The notes beneath the pieces were generated by a model, which had not been told where the DNA came from, did no database searches, and saw only the letters and a program-made list of their open reading frames with translations. A DNA stretch of 64,000 bases from Erythrobacter crassostreae (GTDB taxonomy: Bacteria > Pseudomonadota > Alphaproteobacteria > Sphingomonadales > Sphingomonadaceae): assembly GCF_019204045.1 (NCBI RefSeq), contig NZ_JAGSPC010000001.1:806001-870000 (forward strand), written 5' to 3'. Position 1 is the stretch's first letter. Every line of letters starts with the position of its first letter. This document shows, one piece after another, positions 21,166 through 30,435 of this stretch. The translations under genes were made by a program, and so were the position numbers.

Positions 21166-23010
21166 ATGCCGTATATGGACGCGCAAACTTCTCCAGCCTC
21201 TGGCCCAGATACCGACATCGAAGAGACGGAAACGGCCGAAACACCGCGCAAAGCTCGCTCGCTCGCGCCGCTTCGGATGGTTTATCGTGAAGCTGCAAAG
21301 TATCCGACTCAGGTCGTATTTGCGCTGCTTGCTCTGTTGGTCACGGCAGGCGCGACGCTTGCGATACCGGCAGCGTTGCAGTTCATTGTCGATCGCGGCT
21401 TCGGCGCAGAAAGTGGGGCGGAAGGCGAGATCGGGCAATGGTTTCGGCTGTTGCTGGTGATTGTTTTCATCATCGCGCTTGGCACAGCCGCGCGATTCTA
21501 TTTCGTTAGCTGGATTGGCGAGCGGGTGGTCGCTGATATCCGCCGCAAGGTGCATCGCAACCTCATGCGGCTTTCGCCTTCGTTCTACGAAGAAAACAGC
21601 CCCAAAGAAATTTCGAGCCGGATGACATCTGATACAACGATCATTGAAACTGTCGTTGGCACGACCGTTTCGGTTGCGCTGCGCAACATTTTCCTTGGAA
21701 TTGGCGGTACGATTTACCTGTTCTGGCTGTTGCCGGGCCTTACCATCTGGCTAGCGGTCGGCATTCCGGCGGTTATTCTGCCAATCGTTATTTTCGGTCG
21801 CCGTATTCGCAGCCTGTCACGTGATAATCAGGATCGCGTGGCTGATGTCGGCGCGATGGTGACAGAGGTGCTTGGCGCGATGAAGATCGTCCAGAGTTTT
21901 GGCCAACAAGACCGGGAGTCCGACCGTTTCGGCGGCGCTGTCGAGAGGACTTTCGACACCGCGCGCAAGCGGATCGTGTTGCGGTCGCTCATGACATCCC
22001 TCATCATTCTCGCGATTTTTGGATCAATCGTTCTGATTCTTTGGCGCGGCGCGGAAAGCGTTGCTGCAGGCGACATCACAGGCGGTACGATCCTGTCATT
22101 CGTTGTCGGCGCGATGATCGTTGCGGGCGCGTTTGGCGCTTTGACCGAGGTTTACGGCGAGCTTTTGCGCGGAGCCGGTGCGGCGAGCCGACTTGCAGAA
22201 TTATTAGAGGCAAAACCCGAAATCGCAGCGCCAGCGCGGCCGGAGCAATTGCCAGACCCTGCGCGCGGCAGCTTGTCATTCCGCAATGTCACATTCCGGT
22301 ACCCAGCCCGGCCCGAAACGCCTGCGCTGAAAGATTTCACGCTCGAAATTGAACCGGGCGAAACGGTGGCGATTGTTGGCCCGTCGGGTGCGGGTAAATC
22401 CACAATTTTCCAGCTGGTCGAACGGTTTTACGATCCGCAGCTTGGTACCATTCGCCTAGACGGTGTGCCACTGACCAAGGCGGACCCTGCCGACATCCGT
22501 GATCGGCTGGCGCTGGTTCCGCAGGACGGCGTGCTGTTCAGCGCAGATGCGCGCGACAATCTGCGCTATGGCAAATGGGATGCGAGCGACGAGGACATTT
22601 GGGAAGCAGCCCGCGCTGCCAATGCCGAGAAATTCTTATCCGACTTGCCAGATGGCCTCGACACATACTTGGGCGAAGGCGGCACGCAGCTATCGGGCGG
22701 CCAACAACAGCGCGTCGCGATTGCCCGCGCTTTGCTGCGCGATGCGCCCATTCTGTTGCTGGATGAGGCCACCAGCGCGCTTGATGCCGAGAGCGAGCAG
22801 CTCGTTCAGCAAGCTCTTGATGCTCTGATGACAGACCGCACGACACTTGTGATCGCACACCGACTCGCCACCGTTCGTAAAGCGGACCGGATCATTGTGC
22901 TCGAAGATGGCGAGATTGTTGAGCAAGGCAATCATGCCGAATTGTCCGTGGCTGGCGGGCTCTATGCCCGTCTCGCAAAGCTGCAATTCGCCGCCAATCA
23001 GGCCGCATAG
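21166..23010 (+). CDS. MsbA-like ABC exporter (permease-ATPase fusion)
   Basis: 614 residues. A six-helix ABC transmembrane domain (about 45-335) is followed by a nucleotide-binding domain (about 365-610). Walker A is GPSGAGKST at 405-413, the signature LSGGQQQR begins near 509, and Walker B is ILLLDEATSALD. The half-transporter would form a homodimer in the inner membrane and export a lipid or other hydrophobic compound; the true substrate is unknown. Two ATGs (21166, 21175) are close together. It is divergent from phaZ, with the PhaR-like palindrome in between. Confidence 0.88.
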   Translation: MPYMDAQTSPASGPDTDIEETETAETPRKARSLAPLRMVYREAAKYPTQVVFALLALLVTAGATLAIPAALQFIVDRGFGAESGAEGEIGQWFRLLLVIVFIIALGTAARFYFVSWIGERVVADIRRKVHRNLMRLSPSFYEENSPKEISSRMTSDTTIIETVVGTTVSVALRNIFLGIGGTIYLFWLLPGLTIWLAVGIPAVILPIVIFGRRIRSLSRDNQDRVADVGAMVTEVLGAMKIVQSFGQQDRESDRFGGAVERTFDTARKRIVLRSLMTSLIILAIFGSIVLILWRGAESVAAGDITGGTILSFVVGAMIVAGAFGALTEVYGELLRGAGAASRLAELLEAKPEIAAPARPEQLPDPARGSLSFRNVTFRYPARPETPALKDFTLEIEPGETVAIVGPSGAGKSTIFQLVERFYDPQLGTIRLDGVPLTKADPADIRDRLALVPQDGVLFSADARDNLRYGKWDASDEDIWEAARAANAEKFLSDLPDGLDTYLGEGGTQLSGGQQQRVAIARALLRDAPILLLDEATSALDAESEQLVQQALDALMTDRTTLVIAHRLATVRKADRIIVLEDGEIVEQGNHAELSVAGGLYARLAKLQFAANQAA

Positions 23011-23126
23011 ACGCGGCTCTTTTCGACCAAGCGCCCAACAAGGGCGACCAGCGGCAACCTTGCGGGGCGCCGTGCGTTAAACCAGTATCGACGCAATTCG
23101 AACCAAGACATACGGGGACTGCAATT

Positions 23127-25322
23127 ATGATCCGCACGACCAAGCTTCTGCTTGCTGGCACGGCAGCTCTTGCCCTGACCGGCACGGCGTTCGCCAATGA
23201 ACATGCACAAACACATACACAGGGCACAGGTGAAGACATCCATCTGCTCGAAGAATCTGAGGTATCAGATGCTGGCTCTGAAACGAGCACGCCGACGATG
23301 GATTTCGGAAGCTGGGGCGTTGGCACCAGCCTAATCGATGACGCGGTTGATCCCGGCGATGACTTCAATGCCTTTGTGAATGGCAAATGGATCGCCGCAA
23401 ACGAGATCCCAGCTGACCGGCAGCGTTTCGGCGCCTTTGATATGCTTCGTGAAGGATCAACGCGCGATGTTCGTGCATTGGTGCAAAAACTGGTCGATTC
23501 TGATCCTGCGCCGGGCACGCAGGCGCGCCGGATCGTTGATGCCTACAACGCCTATCTCGATGTCGACGCAATCGATGCCAGCGGACTGGCACCGGCGCAG
23601 CCATACATGGACAAGATTTTCGGTGCGACCGATCTTGAGGCGCTGACCAAGCTTTTTGGCAAGCCCGGTTATCCGTCGCTTGTGAGCGCGGGTGTCAGCA
23701 TTGATGCTCGCAACCCGACGCAATACGCCGTTAGTATTGGTTTTGACGGTATGGGTCTGCCGGACCGCGATTATTATCTCGTTGATTCCGAGAACAATCT
23801 GGAAATCCGCGCGAAGTACAAAGAATATCTCGCCACAGTGTTTTCTGCGGCCGGTTATGCTGACCCGGCGAACGCTGCAGAGGCGGTTTACGCGTTTGAG
23901 CGTAAGGTCGCAGCAATTGAATGGGCGCGGCAGATTTTTCGCAAGCCAACGCTTACCTACAACGAATTGACGCCTCAGGACCTCACCGCTTTGGCGGGTG
24001 ATTTCCCGATTGCGACGTTGCTGGAATCGGCCCAGCTTGCCGGTCAATCGCGCTATCTCGCCGCGCAACTGCCTCCAACCGACGAAGAGATCGAAGAGGC
24101 CGGCTTGACGCCTGAACAGATCGAAATGATCGGCGGCGGTCTGCCGGCAATGATGGAACTGCTTACCGAGACACCGCTTGCCACGCTTCAGGCGTATATG
24201 GCTAAAAGCTTTCTGTCATCAAACGCAGCGCTTCTTTCGAGCGATCTCGACGCGGCGAATTTCGACTTTTACGGCAAGACAATCAGCGGCCGTGAACAGC
24301 AACAGGAACGCTGGAAACGGGCTATTTCTTCGGTTGAGGGCTCGATCGGAGAGCAGCTTGGCGCGCTTTATGTCGAGCAGTATTTCCCGCCCGACAGCAA
24401 GGCGCGGATGGACGAGCTTGTTGCCAATCTGACGAAAGCGATGAGCGCAGCTCTGGACGAGAACGAGTGGATGACGCCTGCGACCATCGCCGAAGCGCGC
24501 AGCAAGCTCGAAGGGTTTGTGCCGATGATCGGTTATCCGGACGAGTTCAAAACCTATGACGGTCTTGAAATCTCTGCCACTGATCCGCTCGCCAACCGTA
24601 TGGCCACGGCAAACTGGAATAATGCGGATATGCTTTCGCGTCTCGGCACGGATGTCGATCCGACCGAGTGGGGCATGTTCCCGCAGACAGTGAACGCTTA
24701 CTATTCGCCGCTCACCAACCGGATCGTGTTCCCGGCCGCGATCCTGCAGCCGCCATTCTTCAATGGTAGTGCCGATCCTGCTGTAAACTACGGCGGTATC
24801 GGAGCGGTGATCGGTCACGAAATTGGGCACGGCTATGACGATCAGGGATCGCAATTCGATGCGACTGGCACCCTGCGCAATTGGTGGCAGGATGAAGACC
24901 GCGAAGGATTTGTGAAATTCACTGATCAGATGGGCGATTTCATCAAGTCGTATTGCCCCGTCGAAGGGTCTAATGGCCCTGAATGCTTGCGTCCTGGACA
25001 ATCCATGGGTGAGACACTGGGCGACGTGGTCGGCCTGCAAATGGCCTACCGCGCCTATCGCATGTCTCTGGGCGGTGAAGAGGCACCGGTGATTGACGGC
25101 CTGACCGGCGATCAGCGCTTCTTCCTCGGATACGCTCAGATCTGGCGCGGAATGGAGCGTGAGGAATCGCTCCGCAATCGCGTGATGACAGCGAACCACC
25201 CTCCCGGCGAGTTCCGTCTCAACAACGCGGTGCGCCACAGCGACGCATGGTATAAAGCGTTCAATGTGACAGAAGGCGATGCGCTTTACCTTCCACCGGA
25301 AGAGCGCGTGCGTATTTGGTGA
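23127..25322 (+). CDS. M13-family zinc metallopeptidase (neprilysin-like)
   Basis: 731 residues. The signal peptide (MIRTTKLLLAGTAALALTGTAFA) is followed by an acidic linker and the two-lobed M13 domain. The zinc motif is H564-E565-x2-H568 (GHEIGHGYDDQG). The third ligand is in E629-x3-D633, written GETLGD rather than the usual GENIAD, with both functional acids kept. NAYYSPLTNRIVFPAAILQPPFF is another family block. It degrades peptides in the periplasm or at the cell surface. It is free-standing, 116 nt after the ABC gene, and no terminator is visible in that gap. Confidence 0.92.
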   Translation: MIRTTKLLLAGTAALALTGTAFANEHAQTHTQGTGEDIHLLEESEVSDAGSETSTPTMDFGSWGVGTSLIDDAVDPGDDFNAFVNGKWIAANEIPADRQRFGAFDMLREGSTRDVRALVQKLVDSDPAPGTQARRIVDAYNAYLDVDAIDASGLAPAQPYMDKIFGATDLEALTKLFGKPGYPSLVSAGVSIDARNPTQYAVSIGFDGMGLPDRDYYLVDSENNLEIRAKYKEYLATVFSAAGYADPANAAEAVYAFERKVAAIEWARQIFRKPTLTYNELTPQDLTALAGDFPIATLLESAQLAGQSRYLAAQLPPTDEEIEEAGLTPEQIEMIGGGLPAMMELLTETPLATLQAYMAKSFLSSNAALLSSDLDAANFDFYGKTISGREQQQERWKRAISSVEGSIGEQLGALYVEQYFPPDSKARMDELVANLTKAMSAALDENEWMTPATIAEARSKLEGFVPMIGYPDEFKTYDGLEISATDPLANRMATANWNNADMLSRLGTDVDPTEWGMFPQTVNAYYSPLTNRIVFPAAILQPPFFNGSADPAVNYGGIGAVIGHEIGHGYDDQGSQFDATGTLRNWWQDEDREGFVKFTDQMGDFIKSYCPVEGSNGPECLRPGQSMGETLGDVVGLQMAYRAYRMSLGGEEAPVIDGLTGDQRFFLGYAQIWRGMEREESLRNRVMTANHPPGEFRLNNAVRHSDAWYKAFNVTEGDALYLPPEERVRIW

Positions 25323-25357
25323 TTTCGCCAGCCAGTTAATCGCAAACGAATTGACTT

Positions 25358-25387
25358 GGCCCGCGCTTCCTACAAGGAGCGTGGGCC
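25358..25387 (+). promoter_or_regulatory. Hairpin occluding the uppP ribosome-binding site
   Basis: GGCCCGCGCTTC (25358-25369) can pair with GGAGCGTGGGCC (25376-25387), giving 12 continuous pairs with two G-U wobbles and the loop CTACAA. The right arm contains most of the only good Shine-Dalgarno (AAGGAG) and ends one base before the uppP ATG at 25388. The helix would block ribosome loading unless opened. There is no T-run, so it is not a terminator. Confidence 0.6.
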
Positions 25388-26245
25388 ATGACGTTTATAC
25401 AGCTGCTTATCATCGCGGTGGTTCAGGGGATCACCGAGTTCCTGCCGATATCCTCGTCAGGTCATCTGATCCTGATCCCAACCTTCACCGACTTTTCCGA
25501 CCAAGGTCCGCTGATCGATGTGGCCGTGCATGTCGGATCGCTGCTTGCGATTATTGTCTATTTCTTCAAAGATGTGCTTGTCCTCGCACGCGGTGGTTTC
25601 GCCAGCGTAGGGGTTGGTGCCAACGCGCCGAATGCACCATCTGAGCGGCGGCTGTTCTGGTGGATTGTGCTGGGTACGATCCCGGCGGTTGCGTTTGGTC
25701 TGTCAATTAAGATGGGTCTGTTCAACGGGATCGCGACCAGCGTTTTCGGGGTTGAGATTGTTGACGGAGACTTGATGGGATCGATCCGGTTTACCGATCT
25801 CATTGCCTTCAACCTGATCGTTTACGGCGTGCTGCTCGGCATTGCCGACTGGGTCGGGAAAGAGATCAAGCAGTTTGAAGATATGACGTGGCGCGACGGT
25901 TTGATCGTCGGCTTGGCTCAGGCGCTGGCGATTATTCCAGGAACCAGCCGCTCGGGCGTCACCATGACGGCAGCACGTTTCCTCGGGTACGAGCGAGTGG
26001 AGGCGGCGCGTTTTTCGTTCCTGCTTTCAATCCCGGCGGTTGCGGGCGCAGGAATCCTGATCGTGCCAGAGATTTTCGAGGCAGGTACTGCGCTTGCGTG
26101 GGATGCGCTGGTAGCGGGCGTTCTCACCTTCATCGCTGCGTTCCTGACGATGGCGTTCCTGATGAATTTCCTCAAGAAAGCATCGATGATGGTTTTCGTC
26201 ATCTATCGGATCGCAATGGGCTGCGCGCTGCTCTACTTTTTCTAA
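25388..26245 (+). CDS. uppP: Undecaprenyl-diphosphatase
   Basis: 285 residues, polytopic. Both BacA/UppP signatures are intact: EFLPISSSGHLILIP near the N-terminus and GTSRSGVTMTAARFLG in the second half. The enzyme dephosphorylates undecaprenyl pyrophosphate on the periplasmic side to recycle the lipid carrier used for peptidoglycan and polysaccharide. The ATG at 25388 follows AAGGAG at a normal distance, although that site is locked in a predicted hairpin. It links functionally with the polysaccharide genes at 1 and 13-16 kb. Confidence 0.96.
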   Translation: MTFIQLLIIAVVQGITEFLPISSSGHLILIPTFTDFSDQGPLIDVAVHVGSLLAIIVYFFKDVLVLARGGFASVGVGANAPNAPSERRLFWWIVLGTIPAVAFGLSIKMGLFNGIATSVFGVEIVDGDLMGSIRFTDLIAFNLIVYGVLLGIADWVGKEIKQFEDMTWRDGLIVGLAQALAIIPGTSRSGVTMTAARFLGYERVEAARFSFLLSIPAVAGAGILIVPEIFEAGTALAWDALVAGVLTFIAAFLTMAFLMNFLKKASMMVFVIYRIAMGCALLYFF

Positions 26246-26335
26246 GAAGCGAATGAATCTGCGCCTTGCCGGAACCCTTTCTGGGTCTTGCGGGTTATGC
26301 AAGTAAGACCCACCACCGACAGGATTTGAATACCA

Positions 26336-26593
26336 ATGGCGCTACTCGTGTTGATCGTTTTAGGGGTAACCCTTGGCTGGTTGGCCTCGATCCTCGCGCG
26401 CAACGAAGCGCCGCGCGTGATTTTACGCCAGATCGGTATCAGCATGGTGGCGACGATCGCAGTCGGTCTGTTCGTGAATGACTGGTCATTCCTGGGCGGA
26501 TTGTCGCTGATCGCGTTGGGCGCTGGCTTTGCGGGTGGTGTCGTCGCTCTGCTGATCTATCACTTCGCGGCGAGCGAGACCGTCGAGGCCTGA
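26336..26593 (+). CDS. Small membrane protein, GlsB/YeaQ-like
   Basis: 85 residues with two or three hydrophobic helices (LLVLIVLGVTLGWLASILA, GISMVATIAVGLFV, FAGGVVALLIYHFA) and Gly-rich turns. This resembles the transglycosylase-associated (GlsB/YeaQ/YmgE) family, but the match is weak by eye. The last 108 bp overlap the 3' end of phhA on the other strand. A GGGTCTTGC...AGACCC inverted repeat lies upstream at about 26283-26311. Confidence 0.55.
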   Translation: MALLVLIVLGVTLGWLASILARNEAPRVILRQIGISMVATIAVGLFVNDWSFLGGLSLIALGAGFAGGVVALLIYHFAASETVEA

Positions 26594-27532
26594 CCTAAAC
26601 GGTTCTGCGCCGCTCCCTCTGCCGCCGCGCAAATGGTATTCCTGCGTGCCGCGGTTCACCACATAATCGACATCGATCACCGCGCCGTTGGCATAGGTGA
26701 AGCCGGGCGCGAGGTTTTTATATAGCCGATCGAAATCGCGCTCGACGGTTTGGCGGAAGAGATCGTCAAAGCTTTCGATCACAAAATAAGTCGGCTGAAG
26801 ATCGCTGATCACGTAATCGGTGCGCATGACACGGTCGACATTGAGCATGATGCGGTTGGGGCTCTCTGCTTCGACCGCGAATTTCGCCTCTGTTGGGCCT
26901 GAAAGAATTCCCGCGCCATAGGCTTTTATGCCATCGGATTCCTCAATCAGGCCGAACTCCACGGTATACCAGTAGAGCGCGCCGAGGGATTTCAGGCGGT
27001 TATAATGCATCGCCTTCCAACCAGCGCGGCCATATTCCTGCATGTAATCGGCATAGACCGGATCGGTGAGCATCGGGACATGGCCGAACACGTCGTGAAA
27101 TACGTCTGGTTCCTGAATGTAGTCGAATGTCTCGCGGGTGCGGATGAAATTACCCGCGGGAAAACGGCGATTGGCCAGATGCCAGAAAAACACGTGATCG
27201 GGGATCAACATCGGGACTGGCACAACGCTCCATCCGGTCAGCTTGTCTAGCTCTTCGGACAGCGCGCCGAATTCTGGGATGCCACCTCGCGACAGGTCGA
27301 GTTTGTCGAGGCCTGCCATAAAGGCGCTCGCCGCGCGTCCCGGCAGCACTTCCATTTGCCGCGCGAACAGCTCGTTCCAGATCCCGTGATCATCCGAAGT
27401 GTAGTCGGTCTGCGCGGGTTCCAGCCAGTCATCGCCCAGATGGGCGGGCTTGACGAGCGGCGCGGTGAACACATCCGCCGGTAGGTCCGGCAGACGCGAA
27501 AAATCGGTGTCAGGATCAGCAAGTGTAGCCAT
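26486..27532 (-). CDS. phhA: Phenylalanine 4-monooxygenase
   Basis: 348 residues. The biopterin-dependent aromatic hydroxylase core is clear: iron ligands in PDVFHDVFGHVPML (two His), WYTVEFGLI with the ligand Glu, and GAGILSGPTEAKF. It converts phenylalanine to tyrosine with tetrahydropterin and O2. The core ends near RGTQEYH; a 45-residue polar tail follows, of which 36 codons run antisense through the small membrane-protein gene. That tail looks like an extension past an ancestral stop. It is divergent from ppk2 with only 55 bp between start codons. Confidence 0.93.
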   Translation of the reverse strand: MATLADPDTDFSRLPDLPADVFTAPLVKPAHLGDDWLEPAQTDYTSDDHGIWNELFARQMEVLPGRAASAFMAGLDKLDLSRGGIPEFGALSEELDKLTGWSVVPVPMLIPDHVFFWHLANRRFPAGNFIRTRETFDYIQEPDVFHDVFGHVPMLTDPVYADYMQEYGRAGWKAMHYNRLKSLGALYWYTVEFGLIEESDGIKAYGAGILSGPTEAKFAVEAESPNRIMLNVDRVMRTDYVISDLQPTYFVIESFDDLFRQTVERDFDRLYKNLAPGFTYANGAVIDVDYVVNRGTQEYHLRGGRGSGAEPFRSGLDGLARREVIDQQSDDTTRKASAQRDQRQSAQE

Positions 27533-27587
27533 AATGTGCCGTTTGATACTACCATCGCGTCAAGGCAACAACAAACCGAGAGACACC

Positions 27588-28367
27588 ATGGGCCTAAAAG
27601 GCAAAGACTACCGCAAGCTGTTAGAACCCATGACCGAGGAACTGGTCGGCATGGCCCGCTGGGCGCGGACGACAGGTGCGCGGATTGTGGTTCTTTTCGA
27701 AGGCCGAGATACGGCGGGCAAAGGCGGAGCGATCCGCGCGGTGCGCGACAAGCTGAACCCGCGCCAGTGCCGCACGGTGGCTCTTTCCAAGCCAAGCGAG
27801 GACGAGCAGACGCAGTGGTATTTCCAGCGGTATATCGATCACCTACCCAGCGCGGGCGAGATCGTGCTGTTCGACCGCAGTTGGTACAACCGCGCCGGTG
27901 TCGAAAAGGTGATGGGCTACGCGACTGGCGCTCAGGTCGATGCCTTTCTTAAGCAAGCTCCGATCTTTGAAAAGCAGCTGACGGATGATGGTATCCTGCT
28001 TTTCAAATATTGGCTGACGACAGATCAGGACCGGCAGGAAGAGCGCCTTCGCGAAAGGCTGGAAGATCCGCTGAAACGGTGGAAGCTGTCGCCTGTCGAT
28101 CTCGCCGCGCGCGATAAGTACGACGCGTATACCGAAGCACGCGAGGCGATGCTGAAAGCGACCAGCACAGACAATGCACCATGGACCTTGGTCAATTTCA
28201 ACGATCAGAAACGCGGAAGACTAAGCCTGATCCGCGACTTGCTCGACCGCTTGCCAGATACTCATATCGAGCCGCCAGCGATTGATTTTCCTGATCTGCA
28301 CCGCGAACCGAAATCGGAAAGCTATTCAGTGATGAAGCCGATCAGGGACTATCCGATCAAAAGCTAG
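27588..28367 (+). CDS. ppk2: Polyphosphate kinase 2
   Basis: 259 residues, single-domain PPK2. Walker A is EGRDTAGKGG (38-47), Walker B starts at D96 (FDRSWYNRAGVEKVMG), and the lid region is LRERLEDPLKRWK. The enzyme moves phosphate between polyphosphate and nucleoside diphosphates; the class I layout favours NDP phosphorylation, but nucleotide preference is not readable. The ATG at 27588 is preferred to upstream in-frame starts because the family begins at MGLKGKDYRKLL. Its TAG stop overlaps the convergent gene's stop in the palindrome CTAG. Confidence 0.93.
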   Translation: MGLKGKDYRKLLEPMTEELVGMARWARTTGARIVVLFEGRDTAGKGGAIRAVRDKLNPRQCRTVALSKPSEDEQTQWYFQRYIDHLPSAGEIVLFDRSWYNRAGVEKVMGYATGAQVDAFLKQAPIFEKQLTDDGILLFKYWLTTDQDRQEERLRERLEDPLKRWKLSPVDLAARDKYDAYTEAREAMLKATSTDNAPWTLVNFNDQKRGRLSLIRDLLDRLPDTHIEPPAIDFPDLHREPKSESYSVMKPIRDYPIKS

Positions 28368-29212
28368 ATCGCAGCTTTCGCTTTGGTGATCTGACGGCCG
28401 TCTTGGGCAAATGCGCCGAGCTCAAAGCTGCCTTCGCTGCCGCGCATAACGAGGTGCAGCGGCTCGTCCGCAATGGCCGGTGACACGCCGCGAAACTCGA
28501 AAGCGCGCAGCGCATTTTCGCCCAGCATTGTGGCAGCCAATTGTAGCAGCAGGCTCGCCGTTAGCGGCCCATGCACCACAAGTCCGCGATACCGCTCAAC
28601 ATCGCGCGCATAGGGCGCGTCATAGTGGATGCGGTGCGTGTTGAAAGTGAGCGAGGAATAGCGAAACAGCAGGCGCGGATCGGGGTTCAGGACGCGGTGC
28701 GCCTCCCATTCGCTCGCATCTAAGACTTCCTCCCCTAGCTCAGGCGGAGCAAGCGGTGCGTCCGAGGAAGCGGCATCGCGGTAAACCAGCGTTTGCGTTT
28801 CAAGCACCGAAAGCGTGCCGTTGGCCCGCGTCTCATGCTCGACATTGACGAAGGCAAGCTTGCCGCTTCCACCCTCTTTCTCGCTGATCGAGGCAACGCG
28901 GCTGGTCCGACTGATCGCTGCGCCGACTGCAATTGGCGCGCGGAATTCTATTGTGCTTGAGGCCCACATGCGGCGCGGCATGGAAAACGGCGGCAGGAAA
29001 CTCTCCGCGCTTTCATCGCGCGCAGGGTGCCCATCTTCGCCCAAGGCCGCCGTTGGCGCATCGGGTGTGCAGAGCGCAAAGTGGATACCCTGAGGCATGA
29101 TCGCGGGTTCTGGCATCGCAAGGTCGAATGTCGCCAGCCACCGAGCCGCGCGTGCTGCGTCCAGCACGTCGCTCGATTGCTGCTCACGTCCGATCCAAGC
29201 GTCAAAGCTCAC
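28364..29212 (-). CDS. HTD2/mesaconyl-CoA-hydratase-like hot-dog protein
   Basis: 282 residues starting with GTG. It has two hot-dog halves: an N-terminal half with PPFSMPRRMWASSTIEF and a C-terminal half with FNTHRIHYDAPYA and GLVVHGPLTASLLLQL. This is the layout of fungal HTD2 and of the C4-mesaconyl-CoA hydratase (Meh) group. It probably hydrates an enoyl-CoA in the cytoplasm; the substrate is unknown. It overlaps the thiolase stop in GTGA and is the last gene of a tight CoA-transferase/thiolase/hydratase run. The overlap pattern makes a shared pathway likely. Confidence 0.8.
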   Translation of the reverse strand: MSFDAWIGREQQSSDVLDAARAARWLATFDLAMPEPAIMPQGIHFALCTPDAPTAALGEDGHPARDESAESFLPPFSMPRRMWASSTIEFRAPIAVGAAISRTSRVASISEKEGGSGKLAFVNVEHETRANGTLSVLETQTLVYRDAASSDAPLAPPELGEEVLDASEWEAHRVLNPDPRLLFRYSSLTFNTHRIHYDAPYARDVERYRGLVVHGPLTASLLLQLAATMLGENALRAFEFRGVSPAIADEPLHLVMRGSEGSFELGAFAQDGRQITKAKAAI

Positions 29213-30435
29213 GTTGCGCGCTCAAACACCGCCGCGATGCCTTGGCCGCCGCCGATACACATTGTTTCGATGCCGTAGCGCGCTTCGCGGCGGTGCATTT
29301 CGGCGGCCATATCGGCAAGGATGCGCCCGCCTGTTGCGCCAATCGGATGTCCGAGCGAAATGCCCGATCCATTGACGTTGAGGATGTCGCGGCGGCTGTC
29401 ATCTGCTGACCAGCCCCAGCCTTTCAACACGGCAAGAACTTGGGGTGCGAAAGCCTCATTCAGCTCGACTATATCAATGTCGTTCCAGGAGTATCCGCGC
29501 CGCTCGAACAGGCGTTCCACCGCCGGCACAGGGCCGATGCCCATGCGGGATGGATCGCAGCCAGCCGCAGCCCAACCGCCAAACCACAGCGATGGCTCAA
29601 GGCCCAGCTCTTCCAGCTTGTCTTCAGCCACGACAAGACAGGCCGCCGCCGCATCGTTTTGCTGACTGGCATTACCTGCTGTCACGATGGCATCGGGATC
29701 GCGCCTGCCATCAATTGGACGCAGACCCGCAAGCGATTCCACGGTCGCATCCGTTCGGTAGCCCTCGTCGTGATCAAAGGTAATCGGCTCTTTGCGGCGC
29801 TGGGGCACTTCGATTGGCACCAAATGTCCGTCAAATTTGCCCGCTTCCCAAGCGGCCGCCGCATTCTGATGCGAACGCACTGCAAAGGCATCGGCATCTT
29901 CGCGGCTGATGCCGTAGTCCTTGGCAAGGTTCTCCGCAGTTTCGATCATGCCGGTGATCACGCCAAAGCGTTCAATCGGCTGGCTCATCAAGCGTCCGCG
30001 TGAAAGGCGATCATGCAATGTGATGTCGCCCATGCGCGCCCCGCCGCGACCTTGCAGCGTGTAATGCTCGACATTGGACATGCTCTCGCACCCGCCCGCG
30101 ACCACCACGTCGGCCATGCCGGTTTCCACCATCATCGCGGCATTGGCGACCGCCTGCAAACCCGATCCGCAGCGCCGATCCAGCTGATAGCCGGGCACTT
30201 CCAGTGGCAATCCCGCGGCCAGCCATGACCAGTGCCCGATGGCGGGCGCTTCGGCGTTTCCGTATCCTTGGCTGAACACCACATCATCAACGCGGGCGGG
30301 ATCAATGCCGGAGCGTTCGACCAGCGCTTTCAGAATGATCGCGCCCAATTCTCCGGCGTTCAAGGTCGATAGACCGCCCAGAAATTTGCCCACGGGTGTG
30401 CGCAGCGGCGATACGATGGCGGCTCTTCTGGTCAT
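29209..30435 (-). CDS. Thiolase (acetyl-CoA acetyltransferase family)
   Basis: 408 residues from the ATG that overlaps the CoA-transferase stop in TGATG; a TTG one codon earlier is less likely. The nucleophile is Cys89 (DRRCGSGLQAV). Later blocks are ELNEAFAPQVLAVL, NVNGSGISLGHPIGATGGR and CIGGGQGIAAVF, so both halves of the active site are intact. It would perform the thiolytic step of a catabolic acyl-CoA pathway. It differs clearly from the thiolase at 16.7 kb, and its neighbours suggest a dedicated substrate rather than general beta-oxidation. Confidence 0.92.
   Translation of the reverse strand: MTRRAAIVSPLRTPVGKFLGGLSTLNAGELGAIILKALVERSGIDPARVDDVVFSQGYGNAEAPAIGHWSWLAAGLPLEVPGYQLDRRCGSGLQAVANAAMMVETGMADVVVAGGCESMSNVEHYTLQGRGGARMGDITLHDRLSRGRLMSQPIERFGVITGMIETAENLAKDYGISREDADAFAVRSHQNAAAAWEAGKFDGHLVPIEVPQRRKEPITFDHDEGYRTDATVESLAGLRPIDGRRDPDAIVTAGNASQQNDAAAACLVVAEDKLEELGLEPSLWFGGWAAAGCDPSRMGIGPVPAVERLFERRGYSWNDIDIVELNEAFAPQVLAVLKGWGWSADDSRRDILNVNGSGISLGHPIGATGGRILADMAAEMHRREARYGIETMCIGGGQGIAAVFERAT

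Noticed and set aside
23085..23105. T-loop-like GGTTCGAATT on the minus strand
   Set aside because: No acceptor, D-arm or anticodon stem can be built around it, so it is not a tRNA.
26283..26311. GGGTCTTGC...AGACCC inverted repeat after uppP
   Set aside because: No T-run follows and the stem is bulged, so a terminator is not supported; kept only as a note in the small membrane-protein entry.
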